Shown here piece after piece: positions 45,350 to 57,037 of a DNA stretch of 64,000 nt (its first letter is position 1; every line of letters starts with the position of its first letter). Made by a program: the position numbers and the translations under genes. The notes under the pieces are model-generated. The model saw only the letters and a program-made list of their open reading frames with translations. It was not told the origin of the DNA and made no database searches. Source of the stretch: Poa pratensis (Eukaryota; Streptophyta; Magnoliopsida; Poales; Poaceae); contig CAMZMU010000012.1 of the NCBI GenBank assembly GCA_947311845.1, positions 1,521,337 through 1,585,336 on the forward strand, in the 5' to 3' direction.

Positions 45350-45932
45350 TGCTATAACCATTGCATGCTTCCCTGTTGCGACAGGAAGAGAATGGGTGTT
45401 CTTTATGAATTCTGGCACACTGGCGTCGGGAGATTTGGCTGCTGGGCTCTTTTCTAGCCAAGCACCAACCCTGGAATCTGTGCCGGCCGGGGTGGGGAAC
45501 AAGAGATTTATTCACCATGCATGCTCTGAGCTTCGACACTGCAGGCTGCAGCAACGTACTGCTGCATCCTTGCTAGCTCTGTCTCTCTGAGGAATGAACT
45601 GGAGCCTCTGTCCCCCGATCGAGCTTTTCAGCGCACGTCCACGGCTCGGCATCGTGATTCTAGGTGAAATTTCACGGTAAATTCTTAAAATTCCTGATGT
45701 AACTTCTTTCCTGATTGATTAAGCTTCTACTAGTCTGTTAACATTGTCATAGTTGACGTGTTTTAAATACAGAAGATGATGATTCTGCATAAAAAATACT
45801 GAAACTTGCATAAAATTGATTTGGCACAATACACATGTAAGTTTGTCTTTGACAAAATGTGTGTCACTAACATGGATAAACGTACGTGTGTGGTATCTTC
45901 TGATACAATGCAAAAAGAAGTGTGGCATTCTA

Positions 45933-46765
45933 TAGCAAGCAAACAGCCCGTGGACCTCTCCCTCGTTCCCCACCTACACTGAACAGGGCGATTTTTGGGC
46001 GAAACCCGTGCGAACCAGCTCGCCGCCGGCGATCCGCTCGATCCCTCGCCCTCCGCGGCCGCTCCGGCGGCGGGGAGGACGGGGAATCGACGGATCCCGG
46101 CGTGTACATAGTCTAGGTGTGCGTGGGTTGCTTGCCGGCGGCGCGATGGAGGTGGAGGCGCGGCCGGAGAAGCTTTTGGAGGCGGCGGTCCTCTCCTCTG
46201 TCCTCGGTGCTCCGGTGGAGGCCTTGGGCAGATCTGCCGTCTCTGGCGCGTCCGCTGCTCTCGGAGCCGCGGCGTGCTTCCCCTCGAGCCGGCGTCCGTG
46301 GTGGCGGTCGCGGCTCTTGTCCTTGGGGTCCTCCTTCCCTCGCCGACGTGCGGGGTGGTGCTTTTGCTTAGATCTGCTAGGAGTTTGCAGGCGGGGTGCT
46401 ATCCTTCGTCGACGGACTCGGTGGGCCCTGTGGAAGACGGGTGGAGCCTCCGTCTTCGTCTCCGGCGTGAGGCGACGACGGCGGTCTGGCGGCGGCTTGG
46501 AGCCGATGCTCGTTCAGCGTCAAGATTCCGGCGCCTGCGTCGGATGGCTTCTGTGGCATCTCAACAAGGTTGGTCGAGCTGGCTGCTTCGGTGCGAGGTG
46601 AGGCCGTCTTCTTCTCTCCGGCGGCGTGCTGCTGGTGGTCGAAGGTGGCCTGCTGCTTGGTGGTGCCGTGTTCGCCGTGTTTGGTGTGGCATTTGCCTCT
46701 GTTCGTGCGTGTGTGTTCTTCCTCTGGTTGATCTTGTACACGAACTCCCTATCAAAAAAAAAAAA
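45933..46765 (+). mobile_element. GC-rich retroposon, plus strand
   Basis: An 830-bp GC-rich block ends in a 14-base A run (about 46754-46767) and is flanked by the host phrase aagtgtggcattcta on both sides (45918-45932 and 46766-46780). The start (gggcgatttttgggcgaaac) resembles the start of the minus-strand block at 44263-44914. Open stretches on the plus strand (46008-46601, 46274-46927) are compositional. Likely a LINE-mobilised non-autonomous retroposon of the same kind. Confidence 0.85.
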
Positions 46766-46780
46766 AAGTGTGGCATTCTA

Positions 46781-47557
46781 AAAAGAATGTCTACATTCAG
46801 TGCATGCCCCCATTCAAACTTAGATATTTTCATAGTTGGACACAAAAATAATGCTGATAAAATCACAGCGCTGGCTTGGACTTGCTGTCACAAATTGTTC
46901 CTTTCATTCCCAAATGCAGTATTTTAATTTCCACATATCTCCATACCACGCAAAATTTCTATGTAATTGCTAAAGTAGTACTCACACTCCTCACTTAGAA
47001 GATCCTTTTTTTTTTCCAGGATATGCCAAACGTGTGCATAAGAGCAACTCTAGCACATGCCCTAAAAGTTGACCCTCTTCTATTTTTTAAAATGGAGGTT
47101 ATGTACAAAGTCATACTTCCTAAACTTTAGCCACTGATTGGACCGAAGGATTTCATAGAAATATTGGAGCATTCCTATCCATATGATTGTTTCCTACGAA
47201 ATCCGTGTCAGAGGAATGACACATCAAAAATTCTTATGGATTGCATTCCTACACTCCAATCCCATAGAAATTTCAACATCCACTCTGACCTTATTTTATA
47301 CTCATTCACATAGAATCGAATCACTTTTCCTGTGCTTTCCTGTGTTCCATCTAAATGACCATTCCTGCATTTGTTCTATGTTTTATAATCCTCGGTTTTG
47401 CACTTGCAATCCTATCAAATTCCTATGTTTTTCCAATTCATATGTTTTTTTATCATGTGATCCAAAGAAGCCCCACACTTTTTTGTTCTGCATTTACCAT
47501 ATGTTTGATCATACATGCTCCATTTGACATCAAAATCAAACTGAAATGTTTCAAAAT
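46781..47557. other. AT-rich DNA, possible DNA-transposon flank
   Basis: Phrases such as gaaggatttcatagaaatattgga, aaatccgtgtcagaggaatg and ctccaatcccatagaaatttc recur with variation, as in grass Harbinger-type elements. No gene is supported. Confidence 0.3.
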
Positions 47558-47798
47558 TTAGGTTTGAACTGCATATTTTAGAATCAGACCGAAGAGATAA
47601 TATGGGTACAAGACATTCTCGGTAAAATAGTCCATCCAAAGCATATCATGGACGAAGATCCACTTATGTGCTAGTTTCCTCCATCCAGGTTGTGACCCTC
47701 TAAACTTTTTCTCGTTATTCAACACCTCCTCCCACTTAGCAAGCAAGATCGTAACCTCCTTGTGTTCATCAAAGAAATCATCTAGTTCATCGTCCGAC
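47558..47798 (-). pseudogene. PIF/Harbinger transposase, N-terminal fragment
   Basis: The minus strand is open for about 80 residues. The pattern is an acidic start (SDDELDDFFDEH), then KKFRGSQPGWRK, HDMLWMDYFTEN and YPYYLF. This matches the conserved N-terminal segment of plant Harbinger-like transposases (RGS-PGR then H-LY-DYF then P-Y--LF). It stops before the helix-turn-helix and DDE core. No continuation was found nearby. Confidence 0.65.
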
Positions 47799-49292
47799 GC
47801 GATGATGAGTTGTCATCAAACTACTGCCACTCCAATAGAGCCATGTGAGCGCATAAATTCCAATTAGGTCCCGAGCTTCTTGGAGCAATTGAAAAGAAAA
47901 TGTAAAACCACATTTGGAAATATCAAATAAATTATCCCATATACATGTGTAGTATGTACTGTCAAGTATATAAAGATATGTCGAAATATATCAACATCCG
48001 TGATCTAGACAAAAAGGACAAATGTGGATATTAGAATCCAGTCCCCCTCCACCTACAACTAAAATATGGCTTAATTTTTTTTCTTGGTGCAACTATGCAA
48101 CAACTCCGTATTCTAAGCATTATGCAAACAAAAACATTACTACTAGAGTTTTGAGTATCTACAAAGACGTGCCATCAGCTTAATTTTTGTGGCATTAAAA
48201 CATACCCATATTGAAGAGTCGGACAACGTGAAGAAACTCCGCCATTGACGTTATTATTTTTGGACGTATTTATATTTATTAACAATAGGAGTATGTCTGT
48301 TTCTGATTGAAGTGGAAGTAGAGCGGGACGACTCACCTTTTGTGGATGCATGCATGTGTAGGTTTAAATCGCCCTATTTGGCTCACACGATGCGAAAAAC
48401 ATGAGACTAGAGAAAACGAAACATTTGGCAATTGGAATATATGTGCAAAACAGATGATTTGAAAACACAGAAGTTTTATGAATTTGGCGTTTGGTTCAGA
48501 AGAGAAGAAAAAACATAACTAATAAAATGGACAAATTAAAGTCATATTACAGAAATTGTATAACCATGATGTTATTATGTCATTAAAGACCTCGGTATCT
48601 TCTTTGTGTCTAGAAAGTCGAACAAGACAAAGGAGTATATTGTAAATTTGTTGAGATTTTTCTTTTACTTTGAGATCAAAGGGATTTTCCTTCATTTTCA
48701 CGTTGCTTCATCCCTTTAATCCATATAAATAAATAGTGATACGAAAACCGGAAAATGTGTATTCCTCTATTTGTTTTTTCTATGGAACGCGGGAGATCCT
48801 AGTTAACTAGAACGACAAACTGATGAGCAAAATATAAACAACATGAATAAGGGTATGTTTGGCTCGAAGAAATTACATGCAATTTTTTTGGAGGCTCTTT
48901 GCTACGTGTCATTATTTCGACAAAACTTGTTTGGTTTGTAAGATTCTACTTCGCATGCAATTTGAAACGCTAAAAATTCCATTGTACAACGTAGCCTCAC
49001 CAATATTTTCATTATTTCAGTAACAACTGTGGCATACACCAAATTATTATTTCTTGCTCGCAGGTTTAAATCCTGGGAGCCAAAAGGAAGTCTTGATGGG
49101 TTTTACACATTGAGAAGAATGAGTTGGATTTTTTCTTTTTTAGGGAAGTTGGAAGTGCATTTCTAGCAGCAATAAAGGAAATAGCACCAACAATCATATT
49201 TCATCATTAATGTAAAAAACAACAGTGTCGAAACTTACCAGCTGCATGCTAGGACGTGCATCGACTTCTCCCCGCATTAACTTGAGGGCATA
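47799..49292. other. no gene recognised
   Basis: AT-rich sequence with scattered MITE-like phrases and only short open stretches. Nothing I can assign. Confidence 0.4.
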
Positions 49293-49551
49293 CTCTCTCC
49301 GTCCTTGAATAAGTGCACTTCTAGATTTAGTATTTAGTCAAACGTTTTAAACTTTGACCACACTTATAGAAAAAAGTAGTAAGATATATGACATAATATT
49401 GATATATTTTGAAACTTCATTTGAAAGTGAATCTAGTGATAGTAATTTAATGTCATAAATGTGGGTACTTTTTCCAATAAAGTTAGTCAAAATTTAATAA
49501 GTTTGACTTACCCAAAAGGGTATAAGTACACTTATTCACGGACGGAGGGAG
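49293..49551. mobile_element. Stowaway-type MITE (259 bp)
   Basis: Terminal inverted repeats ctctctccgtccttgaataa / tattcacggacggagggag with TA on both sides. Internal arms gtgcacttctag / aagtacactt. Confidence 0.9.
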
Positions 49552-49702
49552 TAGGCGTTTTCGTTGGGAGGGGAGAAACGAAAGGAAACGAAACGAAACT
49601 GACCCTCTCCGGAGCAGTTAACGCGTGCCGGCCGCGCTTTGCAGTCCGTCCGTCGTGAACGGCCGTTCTCTGCCCATCTCGCGGTGTCGCCGACGCTATA
49701 TA

Positions 49703-49825
49703 CTCCCTCCGTTCCAAATTAATTGACTTCCATTTGTCCACACATAGATGTATCTAGACATGTTACACGTATAGATACATCCACATGTGGACAAGTGGAA
49801 GTCAATTAATTTGGAACGGAGGGAG
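49703..49825. mobile_element. short Stowaway MITE forming a near-perfect hairpin
   Basis: 123 bp flanked by TA. The arms ctccctccgttccaaattaa / ttaatttggaacggagggag pair almost without mismatch and continue through gacttcca and tgtccaca to the middle. Confidence 0.95.
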
Positions 49826-50373
49826 TAGATCTGAACGGCGGCGCCAAATAGAGCCTGGGCGGCGCTGGTAAGATCGAGCAGCTGGAAGGATGCATGCCTC
49901 GTGCAAATTTAAATCGACAGAAACCACAACCATTTCGTCCATCAGTAAATCAAGATCTTTTCAATATAGAAGCTGGAAATGCACAACTTAACAGTATATC
50001 ACGGCGCTAAACCTTTAACACCGAGTAACGCCCGATTGAGTTTGCGAGAAATTAAAGAGACACACACTGCATAAAATCCCCAAAATGTAGCAGTCGCCAG
50101 GAGGAATGGCACCACATCGCCATGATCAGAAAGCTCACAAAACAGGAACAATCTACTATGGACTAAGCTTAATTTCCACCCCGAAAAGATGGAACTTGGA
50201 TTACTACTACACATTAGCATGATTAACTATAGATAGAGGCATAATTCCATATAAAAACCAAGGAATCTTGAGGCCAGAACGACTAATTTCTCCGATGATT
50301 GCATGCAGAGCGTTGGGCGCACATCGCATGCACTCTAGCTAGGTCGATCGTCCACGAGGAGCGGCCGGAGACA

Positions 50374-51240
50374 TCAGGGCCAGCGGCTGCGGCCCATGTC
50401 GGACGGCGCCGCGACGACGTGCAGGAACGCCGGGTACTGGATCACGTCCTCGAGGAGCCCCTGCGACATTGGGAACTCGCCCTCTTCCCCGTACCCATCC
50501 ACGCCGGCGCAGCGGGAGGACAGGCCGCCGAACTCCTCGTGCCTCTCCGGCCCAGCCGACGCAGGATCGGCGGAGTGGACGTGGTCGCGCTGCCTCCTGC
50601 TCGAGTGGAACCCGTCCACCACATCCTGCAGCAGCCCTGTCTCCGGCGGGTCTCGCCCCTGCAGGACGCCGGCCCAGTCCCAGCGATCGTCGTCGTCATC
50701 CGCTGTCAGAGCAGACGACGCCGAGGCCGTGGTGACGTCTGACATCGCGACGGCAGCGGCGGGGAGAGGCGGCGGTAGGGGAGTGAGGGTCGGCGGGCCG
50801 GAAGGGGGATTGGCATGAGCGTGGACATGACCGTGGCCGGCGTGGTGGAGCAGGACGCAGCCGTGCGGGGAGGAGCTCATGAGGTTGTGGAGGATGATGG
50901 TGTTGAGATGCGGCGCCTGCGGCGGGTGCGCCGTCGGCTGGCCCCACGGCCAGTACCCTGCCGGGGACGCCCACGACTCGGAGGGGGCGACGGGGAAGTT
51001 GGTGCGAGCCTTGGCGCCGCGATAGAAGCGCGCGGCGACGTCATAGGCGCAGGCGGCCTGCTCGGCGGTGTCGTAGGTGCCTAGCCAGCGCCGCCCCTTG
51101 GACGCCGGGTCACGGATCTCCGCGGCGAACCTGCCCCACGGCCGGCGCCGCACCCCGCGGTACTGCATGCCGTTCGGGGAGCCGCCGACGGAGGCCGGGG
51201 AGGAGCGCTTGCTCCTGTGGCGGTGCGCGTGCTCGTCCAT
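50374..51240 (-). CDS. AP2/ERF transcription factor, ESR/LEP-like (group VIII)
   Basis: Intronless gene for a 288-residue nuclear DNA-binding protein. The single AP2 domain spans residues about 27-84 ([19 protein letters not shown], then [19 protein letters not shown]). Ala and Asp at the diagnostic positions place it in the ERF rather than DREB subfamily. Short motifs [14 protein letters not shown] (111-124), [11 protein letters not shown] (201-211) and [10 protein letters not shown] (261-270) resemble those of ESR1/DORNROSCHEN and LEAFY PETIOLE relatives, which act in organ initiation and shoot regeneration; that placement is by memory. Acidic DDDDD (181-185) may activate transcription. I chose ATG 51238-51240 because a TATA box stands 105 bp upstream; an in-frame Met at 51417 would lie upstream of it. 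It is the only intact host gene seen. Confidence 0.9.
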   Translation of the reverse strand: MDEHAHRHRSKRSSPASVGGSPNGMQYRGVRRRPWGRFAAEIRDPASKGRRWLGTYDTAEQAACAYDVAARFYRGAKARTNFPVAPSESWASPAGYWPWGQPTAHPPQAPHLNTIILHNLMSSSPHGCVLLHHAGHGHVHAHANPPSGPPTLTPLPPPLPAAAVAMSDVTTASASSALTADDDDDRWDWAGVLQGRDPPETGLLQDVVDGFHSSRRQRDHVHSADPASAGPERHEEFGGLSSRCAGVDGYGEEGEFPMSQGLLEDVIQYPAFLHVVAAPSDMGRSRWP

Positions 51241-51344
51241 GCTGTCGACGCTCTGGGATGGCTGTGTGCGGGCTTCGATCTTTTGCTTGCTGGGTGTGTT
51301 CGGAGTTCGGAGTGTGAGGGAATGATGACCGGCGGGCACGCGGC

Positions 51345-51351
51345 TTATATA
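51345..51351 (-). promoter_or_regulatory. TATA box of the ERF gene
   Basis: Minus-strand CTATATAAGCC lies 105 bp upstream of the chosen start codon, giving a 5' UTR of about 75 bp. Confidence 0.8.
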
Positions 51352-51524
51352 GAGGGACCGAGCCTCAAGAGAAGGAAGGGGACGGGCTACACGGTCCAGT
51401 TGACAATGACTTCTCACTTCTGGTGTGTGGCCTCAGCCATTGTCTTCTCTCTGTCCTTTCTTCCTCCAAGAACAGCATAGTCTTTTTCTTTGACAACCTA
51501 GCCTTCATTTTAGAAGGGGATATG

Positions 51525-51900
51525 GTGAAATTTGACAAAATTAACCTTTTTTTGAAACTTCAGCCAAAAATAACCCTTTTTTCAAAAAAAATCTGAAACT
51601 AACCCTTTTTTGTGTCTCCCGCACCGGAGGCGCCACACATACATGTGCAACGCCCCAGCCTGGGGCGCCACACATACATGTGCAACTCCCCAAGCTGGGG
51701 CGCCACACCTCTTCACGTGTAGCGCCGCTGTTTTGGGCTTTGCACGTAAGGGTGTGGCGCCCCAGCTTGGGGCGTTGCACATGTATGTGTGGCGCCGCCG
51801 GTGCGGGAGACACAAAAAAGGGTTAGTTTCAGAATTTTTTTCGGAAAAGGGTTATTTTTTGTTGAAGTTTCAACAAAGGGTTATTTTTGTCAAATTTCAC
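51525..51900. mobile_element. Mutator-type MITE with 9-bp target duplication
   Basis: 376 bp with inverted ends GTGAAATTTGACAAAA / TTTTTGTCAAATTTCAC. An exact 9-bp direct repeat GGGGATATG flanks it (51516-51524 and 51901-51909), the mark of Mutator-like transposition. The interior contains gcgccacacatacatgtgc and its complement, so the whole element can fold back. It lies about 175 bp upstream of the ERF gene's TATA box. Confidence 0.95.
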
Positions 51901-51949
51901 GGGGATATGCATGTAGAGCTTTTTTAGTTACTCCCGTCGGTATTGATTG

Positions 51950-52895
51950 TCGTGGGTATTGTAGAAATTTGTACTCAGACGCCTGAAAATTGCCGCACCC
52001 TCTAAATAACTGCTTTTTAGCGCGCGGGGCAAAAAACAACGCTCCAACAGCCGCTGTATAATTCTGCGCGTCGCAAAAACAGCCCAGCGCGCTGGCAGAA
52101 GCTGGACTATTTGCTTCATATTTGGAGCGTGGGCAACAGCGCGCTGGGCAAAACGAAGCACGCGCGGGAAGGTCCAACCGCCAGGATGAAACTTCATCTA
52201 CGCGTTGCCGGACGGAAACGCTCGCCGGAATCGGCCGCCCTCGTCGGAATAGGCCGCCGCCCGTTGGAATCGACCGCCGGCCGCCAAAATCGACCGCCGC
52301 CTGCTGAAATCGCGTCCGCCCGCCGGAATCGACCGCCGTCCGTCAGATTCGGCCGCCCCCCGCCGGAATAGGATGCCTCCAAGAGGAAGCCCTCCATGGT
52401 CGTGGTCGCGAGCTGTGCTCAGCTCGTCTCCACCGTGCTAGCCCGTCGGAATCGGCAGCCGTGATGCGGGGAGCGTTGCTTGCTACACCTCCTGCGGCGC
52501 CGCCATGGCTTCTGCTTTGCCTTGCGAGCTAGCTAGCCCATCCGAGGCTGCTTCTTCGTCCGTCCGTGGAGTCGCACGCGGAGGCGGATGGAGATGAGCT
52601 AGCTAGCTGCCTAGCTCCAATGATTGGGGGTATGGTTGTTATTTTTTATTTTTGGTCAGGGACCTGTTGGCTAGTTAGCTGGACCTATTTGTATAAAGTT
52701 AAGTGACCTGTTTGTTGTACTGCTGGATGCGCGCTGTATTTTAGTACGCCTGCTGGAGCGGACAGCGGCGCGCTAAATTATAGCGCGTCCGCTGAATCAA
52801 AACAGGCGCCCAGCGCGCTAAAACGTCTTTTTGGCGCTGCAAAAAAAAATTAGCGCGCCAGAACGTAGCGCTGCTGTTGGAGATGCTCTTAATGT
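51950..52895. mobile_element. probable non-autonomous DNA transposon
   Basis: The two ends share inverted phrases: left agcgcgcggggcaaaaaaca and ctccaacagccgctg, right cagcgcgctaaaacg and gcgctgctgttggagatgc. The interior at 52205-52375 is a tandem repeat of about 18 bp ('cgccggaatcgaccgc', about nine units). Exact ends and target duplication were not found. The terminal cgctgctgttggagatgctct type is common in Harbinger-like elements of grasses. Confidence 0.5.
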
Positions 52896-53874
52896 TGTTT
52901 CCTCGACAATCATTTCGGACCGGAGGTAGTACCTATTACAACACGATGAAGACTCGTACACACACTACACCGCATACTAAAAATAACTAGAAAAAAATGA
53001 CACATATTTGATTGCATTTTGACCAATGAAAAAAATAGCGTGCTGGCAGCCCTCAAAATCCTCTATTTCAACGCTATAGTTTTATTTTAGCGTACATTGT
53101 TCAAAATACTATAGCATGGCCTCATAGCTCACATGTCAGTGACACAATGGTGTGTCATTTTGTTAGAACCAAACAATGATGTGTCATTTTGTCAAATTTC
53201 TCGCGTACGAACAGAAGAGGGCGAAGTCAACGAGCTTCAATATTTAGCATGTCATCACATACGTCTTGTTATCGACACAATGCAAAGCTAAAATTGGGCG
53301 ATGATGAATGCAAGAGGCCTTTTCTGCTAGGGGTGATCTGTGTGACTCAGCTTACCATACAACATTTTACCACGTCATCACATAAGGGTATATTGTTTCG
53401 TTTGTCCCCGGCTATGAGTTTGTTTTTTATATATAAATTCATCTAGTTTTGTTTTGATTAAGATTTTCTTATGCCTCCAATGTTTTCCTATACTTTTGTA
53501 TGTATACAAACTTTGCATATATGGATGCATATGCTGCCAGGGGTTCCGGTCCTTTTCGAGAATAAAATGTGTTTTTTATACACATGAGGTGAAATCTTAA
53601 ATTTAATACATGGGTGAGCTTGAACCATCTCACTAATCCTCGGATTTGAAAGTTGATCCTTTGTAAGGTGAAAATATCTCACTAACGTCAAGCAATATTG
53701 TTTCTTAGCGATGTAGTTATCAAATCAAATTTCCCATCATTTTAGATCTGCGTTTGTCTTCCGCAGTCTGTCGTCGGACGGCCTCATTGATCGGTGGTGA
53801 GGGCGGTGGCTACGCTTTGGAGTCGGACCACAACGACTGGAGAAGCAACGGTTCTTCTCAAATAAAAAGATATA

Positions 53875-54131
53875 CTCCCTGCTTCTCAAAATGTACGACG
53901 CACTATTTTTTTGGTGATCTTTGATGGTCGACTTTTACCATAAATATACACAAAAACATATGGACTGAGAATGTATAAATGGTACCATTGGATTCGTCTC
54001 ATAAAATTATTTCATTTCATATACCTTTATAGTATTTTTTTAGACATATTATAAGTAAAAAAATCATGGTCAAAATTGTACGTCATTGACAGCGAAATTT
54101 AAGGGCACCTTATTTTTTGGGATGGAGGGAG
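53875..54131. mobile_element. Stowaway-type MITE (257 bp)
   Basis: Ends ctccctgcttctcaaaatgt / ttattttttgggatggagggag, flanked by TA. Internal arms tggtcgactttta / catggtcaaaattg are partly complementary. Confidence 0.8.
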
Positions 54132-57037
54132 TATTATTTTGTCAAATCGTATCAGTATAGTATTAGAGTTGTTGATTCTCTTTATGAAAATCCGGTCAAC
54201 TTCATATTGCTTGAAATTTGATCAATGTTATAGTTCTTGTTTTGAGTAATGGAGCGAGCTAGTATACACGTTATGCACGCACCCTGCCAGTCTGCCAGAG
54301 TAGTAGTGTAATCTGCTCCCGATGCTCTTCATCAACTGATCAAATCCAACGCCCGAAACTGAAATCAAAATTATTTCTCGCAAATAATGCGGTACTAGCT
54401 AGTACGGCGTGATGCATTCGGAGTTGTTGTTTATGACATTCTTTTCCAAAACGAAGGGATACAAGCCTCTGCAGTCTGCACCGCAACTGGCTGTACAGTT
54501 ACTACACAGTAATAAAGAGCGTAATTATACGGGGGCTATGAGTTGGGGCGCGATCCACGGAGGAGCTGCAGTGGTAGCCGCCCAGGCATGGGCAGGTGGC
54601 CAATGGGTTGGTTAACTGCATTCGTGGGTATTAATCACCTCATCATTTGCTACTGCATGCTCGTCTGCCACCATTAACTTTGTTTCCGCCCCATGCCCGA
54701 GCCGAGCCTATGGTATACTGTACCTACACCGCTGGGGACCGACCGGGGGAGATGAACTCGCTGGCGCATTATTTTATTTTGGTGAGCGCACAATTTCATC
54801 CATCAGAATATAAAACCATGATGCTCACAAGTTACACAATCACGAGTACCGGATTTGCCTATGCCTAAGTACCGGATTTGCCTATGCACCTGCAGTTAAG
54901 TATTGCACATTCTACAGGATCATGTGCAACTATAGATGTCGAGATATGCAACCGGACGGTTGCACATTCTGGTCCTAAAGTCACATATTTTGTATACTCG
55001 TAGAGCCCTGAAAATGGAGAGATAGCCATTAAAATTTTATCCCCTTTCTACTCTTTAACATTGAGAACCGGCAGTGGCCCAGTGGTTAGGGGTGCGGCGG
55101 CGAACCTAGCAGCCCAAGTTGGAGCTGCGTCGGGGCCGATTTCCGAAAATTCTTACAAAGACAAATTTCTACTATACGATTGCCACCAAGGGCTAGTCCG
55201 GGTAGGCTTTCATTATACTTTAACATTAATCCATGGACACATAGAGTACAATTAGAAATTTTTGTATGGATTGACGATAGCGTGAAATGACAAATTGAAT
55301 CCATTTTTAGAATGTTGGGTCAATACCTCTCTCCATTTTTTAACCAAATATGACCCTTTTGCTTAGACGTCGGCCCCTCCGGTGTTGGATTGTGCTATGT
55401 CAGGTTCACATATCTTGTAGAAACTTAAGTATCATTTTTCTGAACGGACCATGATTTCAGGATCAACACCAAAGTACAGTTCGCCACCAAAGTGGCTAGC
55501 TCTCGGCGAGAAGGTTAGGGCTTGTTTTTCTCGGTGACACTTTTCATCTGCTTGGTTCAAAGGGATTGAGTTAAGGAAAAAACATTGAAATTTTATTTTG
55601 ATCTCAGCTTCAAGGGAAACAAAAAAAATTAAAATTAACTTGGATCTTCTTTTCAAAATCCTAAGCACGAAGAACGAGACAGAGACAGAGGTCTCTAGTC
55701 ACGATTTTTTGAACGGGGTTTTTTTTCTTTCAAATTTCCACGTACCCGACGATATTAGCAACGGAGCCGAACGAACATGCATGTTCTTCTGAAATTCACT
55801 TTGCCTCCCGGGTGCATATGCTCCCGTCAAAATTTAAAAATATATGAAAATATTTTGAAAAAATGGACACGAATATATGCAAGTTTGTAACATTCACGCA
55901 ATATTGCGGAAGGAAATACTTTTTGTGATGTGTGTAAAAAAGACAAAGTCTGTTAGTATGGAGAATCGAATGGCCAGTTAGCCTGGTACGGCCGGAAGGG
56001 CCCGTGGTAGTATAGCCAGGCATAACCAGAAAGGCAGAGGCTTTTGGCAGAGATGGACATAGCACCTTTTCAGGCTTGGGATCGTGCATGGAGACAAGGC
56101 CCCGATCTTCTTGTCCCCCGGCCGTGGCCTGCCCTTCCCCATGCACGGCGGCGGCGACGCGCAGAGCACAGCCGCCCCAGAGAGAGAATGAGAGCCATGG
56201 CCGCATGCGTGCATCCCCATGCATACATGTCGCAACACGGAGAAGACTCCAAGCCCTCCATTTAAGAGGCGGAGACAATAGCCGGCGGGCGCAGGATCGA
56301 GGAAGGCGAAGGCTTCGGACCCGTGCATGCGCGCTGCGTGCGTGCGTGCGTATGCGTGTAGCTAGCTGGGTATGCAGCGATCTCGATAGCGTCTACTACG
56401 GCTCTACTAGTGCGCGTACCACTGCTAGTACTTTGTAACTTTGCGTTACAGTGCTCGTCGTCGTCGTGCATGCATGCAGCCGTGAGCCATGCAGGCTGGT
56501 CGAGGCCGGCATCTAGGGTTGACCCCTGGCACCTATGTAACGTCTTAAGTCACATATTGTTCCAGCGTGCATGCACGCACGACATGATCTGCGAAGGCAC
56601 GGCACGCGCACGCGTACGTAGATCTCACTTAGGAGAACGTACGTGCATCAGTGCAGTGCCTGCAGAGTTTTGCAGCATGCGGATCGACTGTGTGGATACC
56701 ATTCCAAATGTCTGCCTTGCCATTGACATTTTAGAGCATCTCCACCGACGGCCTCAAAAATGTGTCCGCTATCGGGGGCATCAAACACATGTCCGCCCCT
56801 ATTGAGAGTTGCCACCGCTACCCATAGAGGCGCACGTACCCCAATCGGGCGTCACTATAGTCAGTTTTCGCCTTTTCATAAATATGTTCACAGTTTTATC
56901 TAAATGATGTAAAACATGATTTCACGGTCCAACAATCATTTCAACGAAAGAAAAATATAGTTATTACAAATTAAAATTAAAATTCTATAAGTTCTATGAA
57001 ACAACATGACACTCAAACTACTCGTGTTTTTTTAGCG
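54132..57037. other. intergenic DNA, no gene recognised
   Basis: 55795-55930 has a gcatatgctcccg end with an aaaatattttgaaaa body like some Mutator-type MITEs. 56730-56840 has agcatctccaccgacggcc, a phrase typical of DNA transposon ends, and may belong to the Harbinger remnant downstream. Open stretches at 55978-56438 on both strands show no domain. Confidence 0.35.

Noticed and set aside
46008..46927. Plus-strand open frames of about 200 residues
   Set aside because: They lie inside a GC-rich retroposon, overlap in several frames, and show no domain; composition explains them.
49703..49825. Hairpin that could be read as a microRNA precursor
   Set aside because: It has exact Stowaway ends and TA duplication; a MITE explains the fold without a microRNA gene.
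50299..50818. Plus-strand open frames of 140-147 residues opposite the ERF gene
   Set aside because: They are antisense shadows of a GC-rich coding sequence and have no domain of their own.
51241..51417. Upstream in-frame Met of the ERF gene giving a 347-residue protein
   Set aside because: The TATA box at 51345-51351 lies downstream of that Met, so it would not be transcribed; the first 59 residues also show no conserved pattern.
55061..55255. tRNA-like sequence with an A-box-like ggcccagtggttagg
   Set aside because: No B box or cloverleaf can be found downstream. It may be a SINE fragment but is too weak to list.
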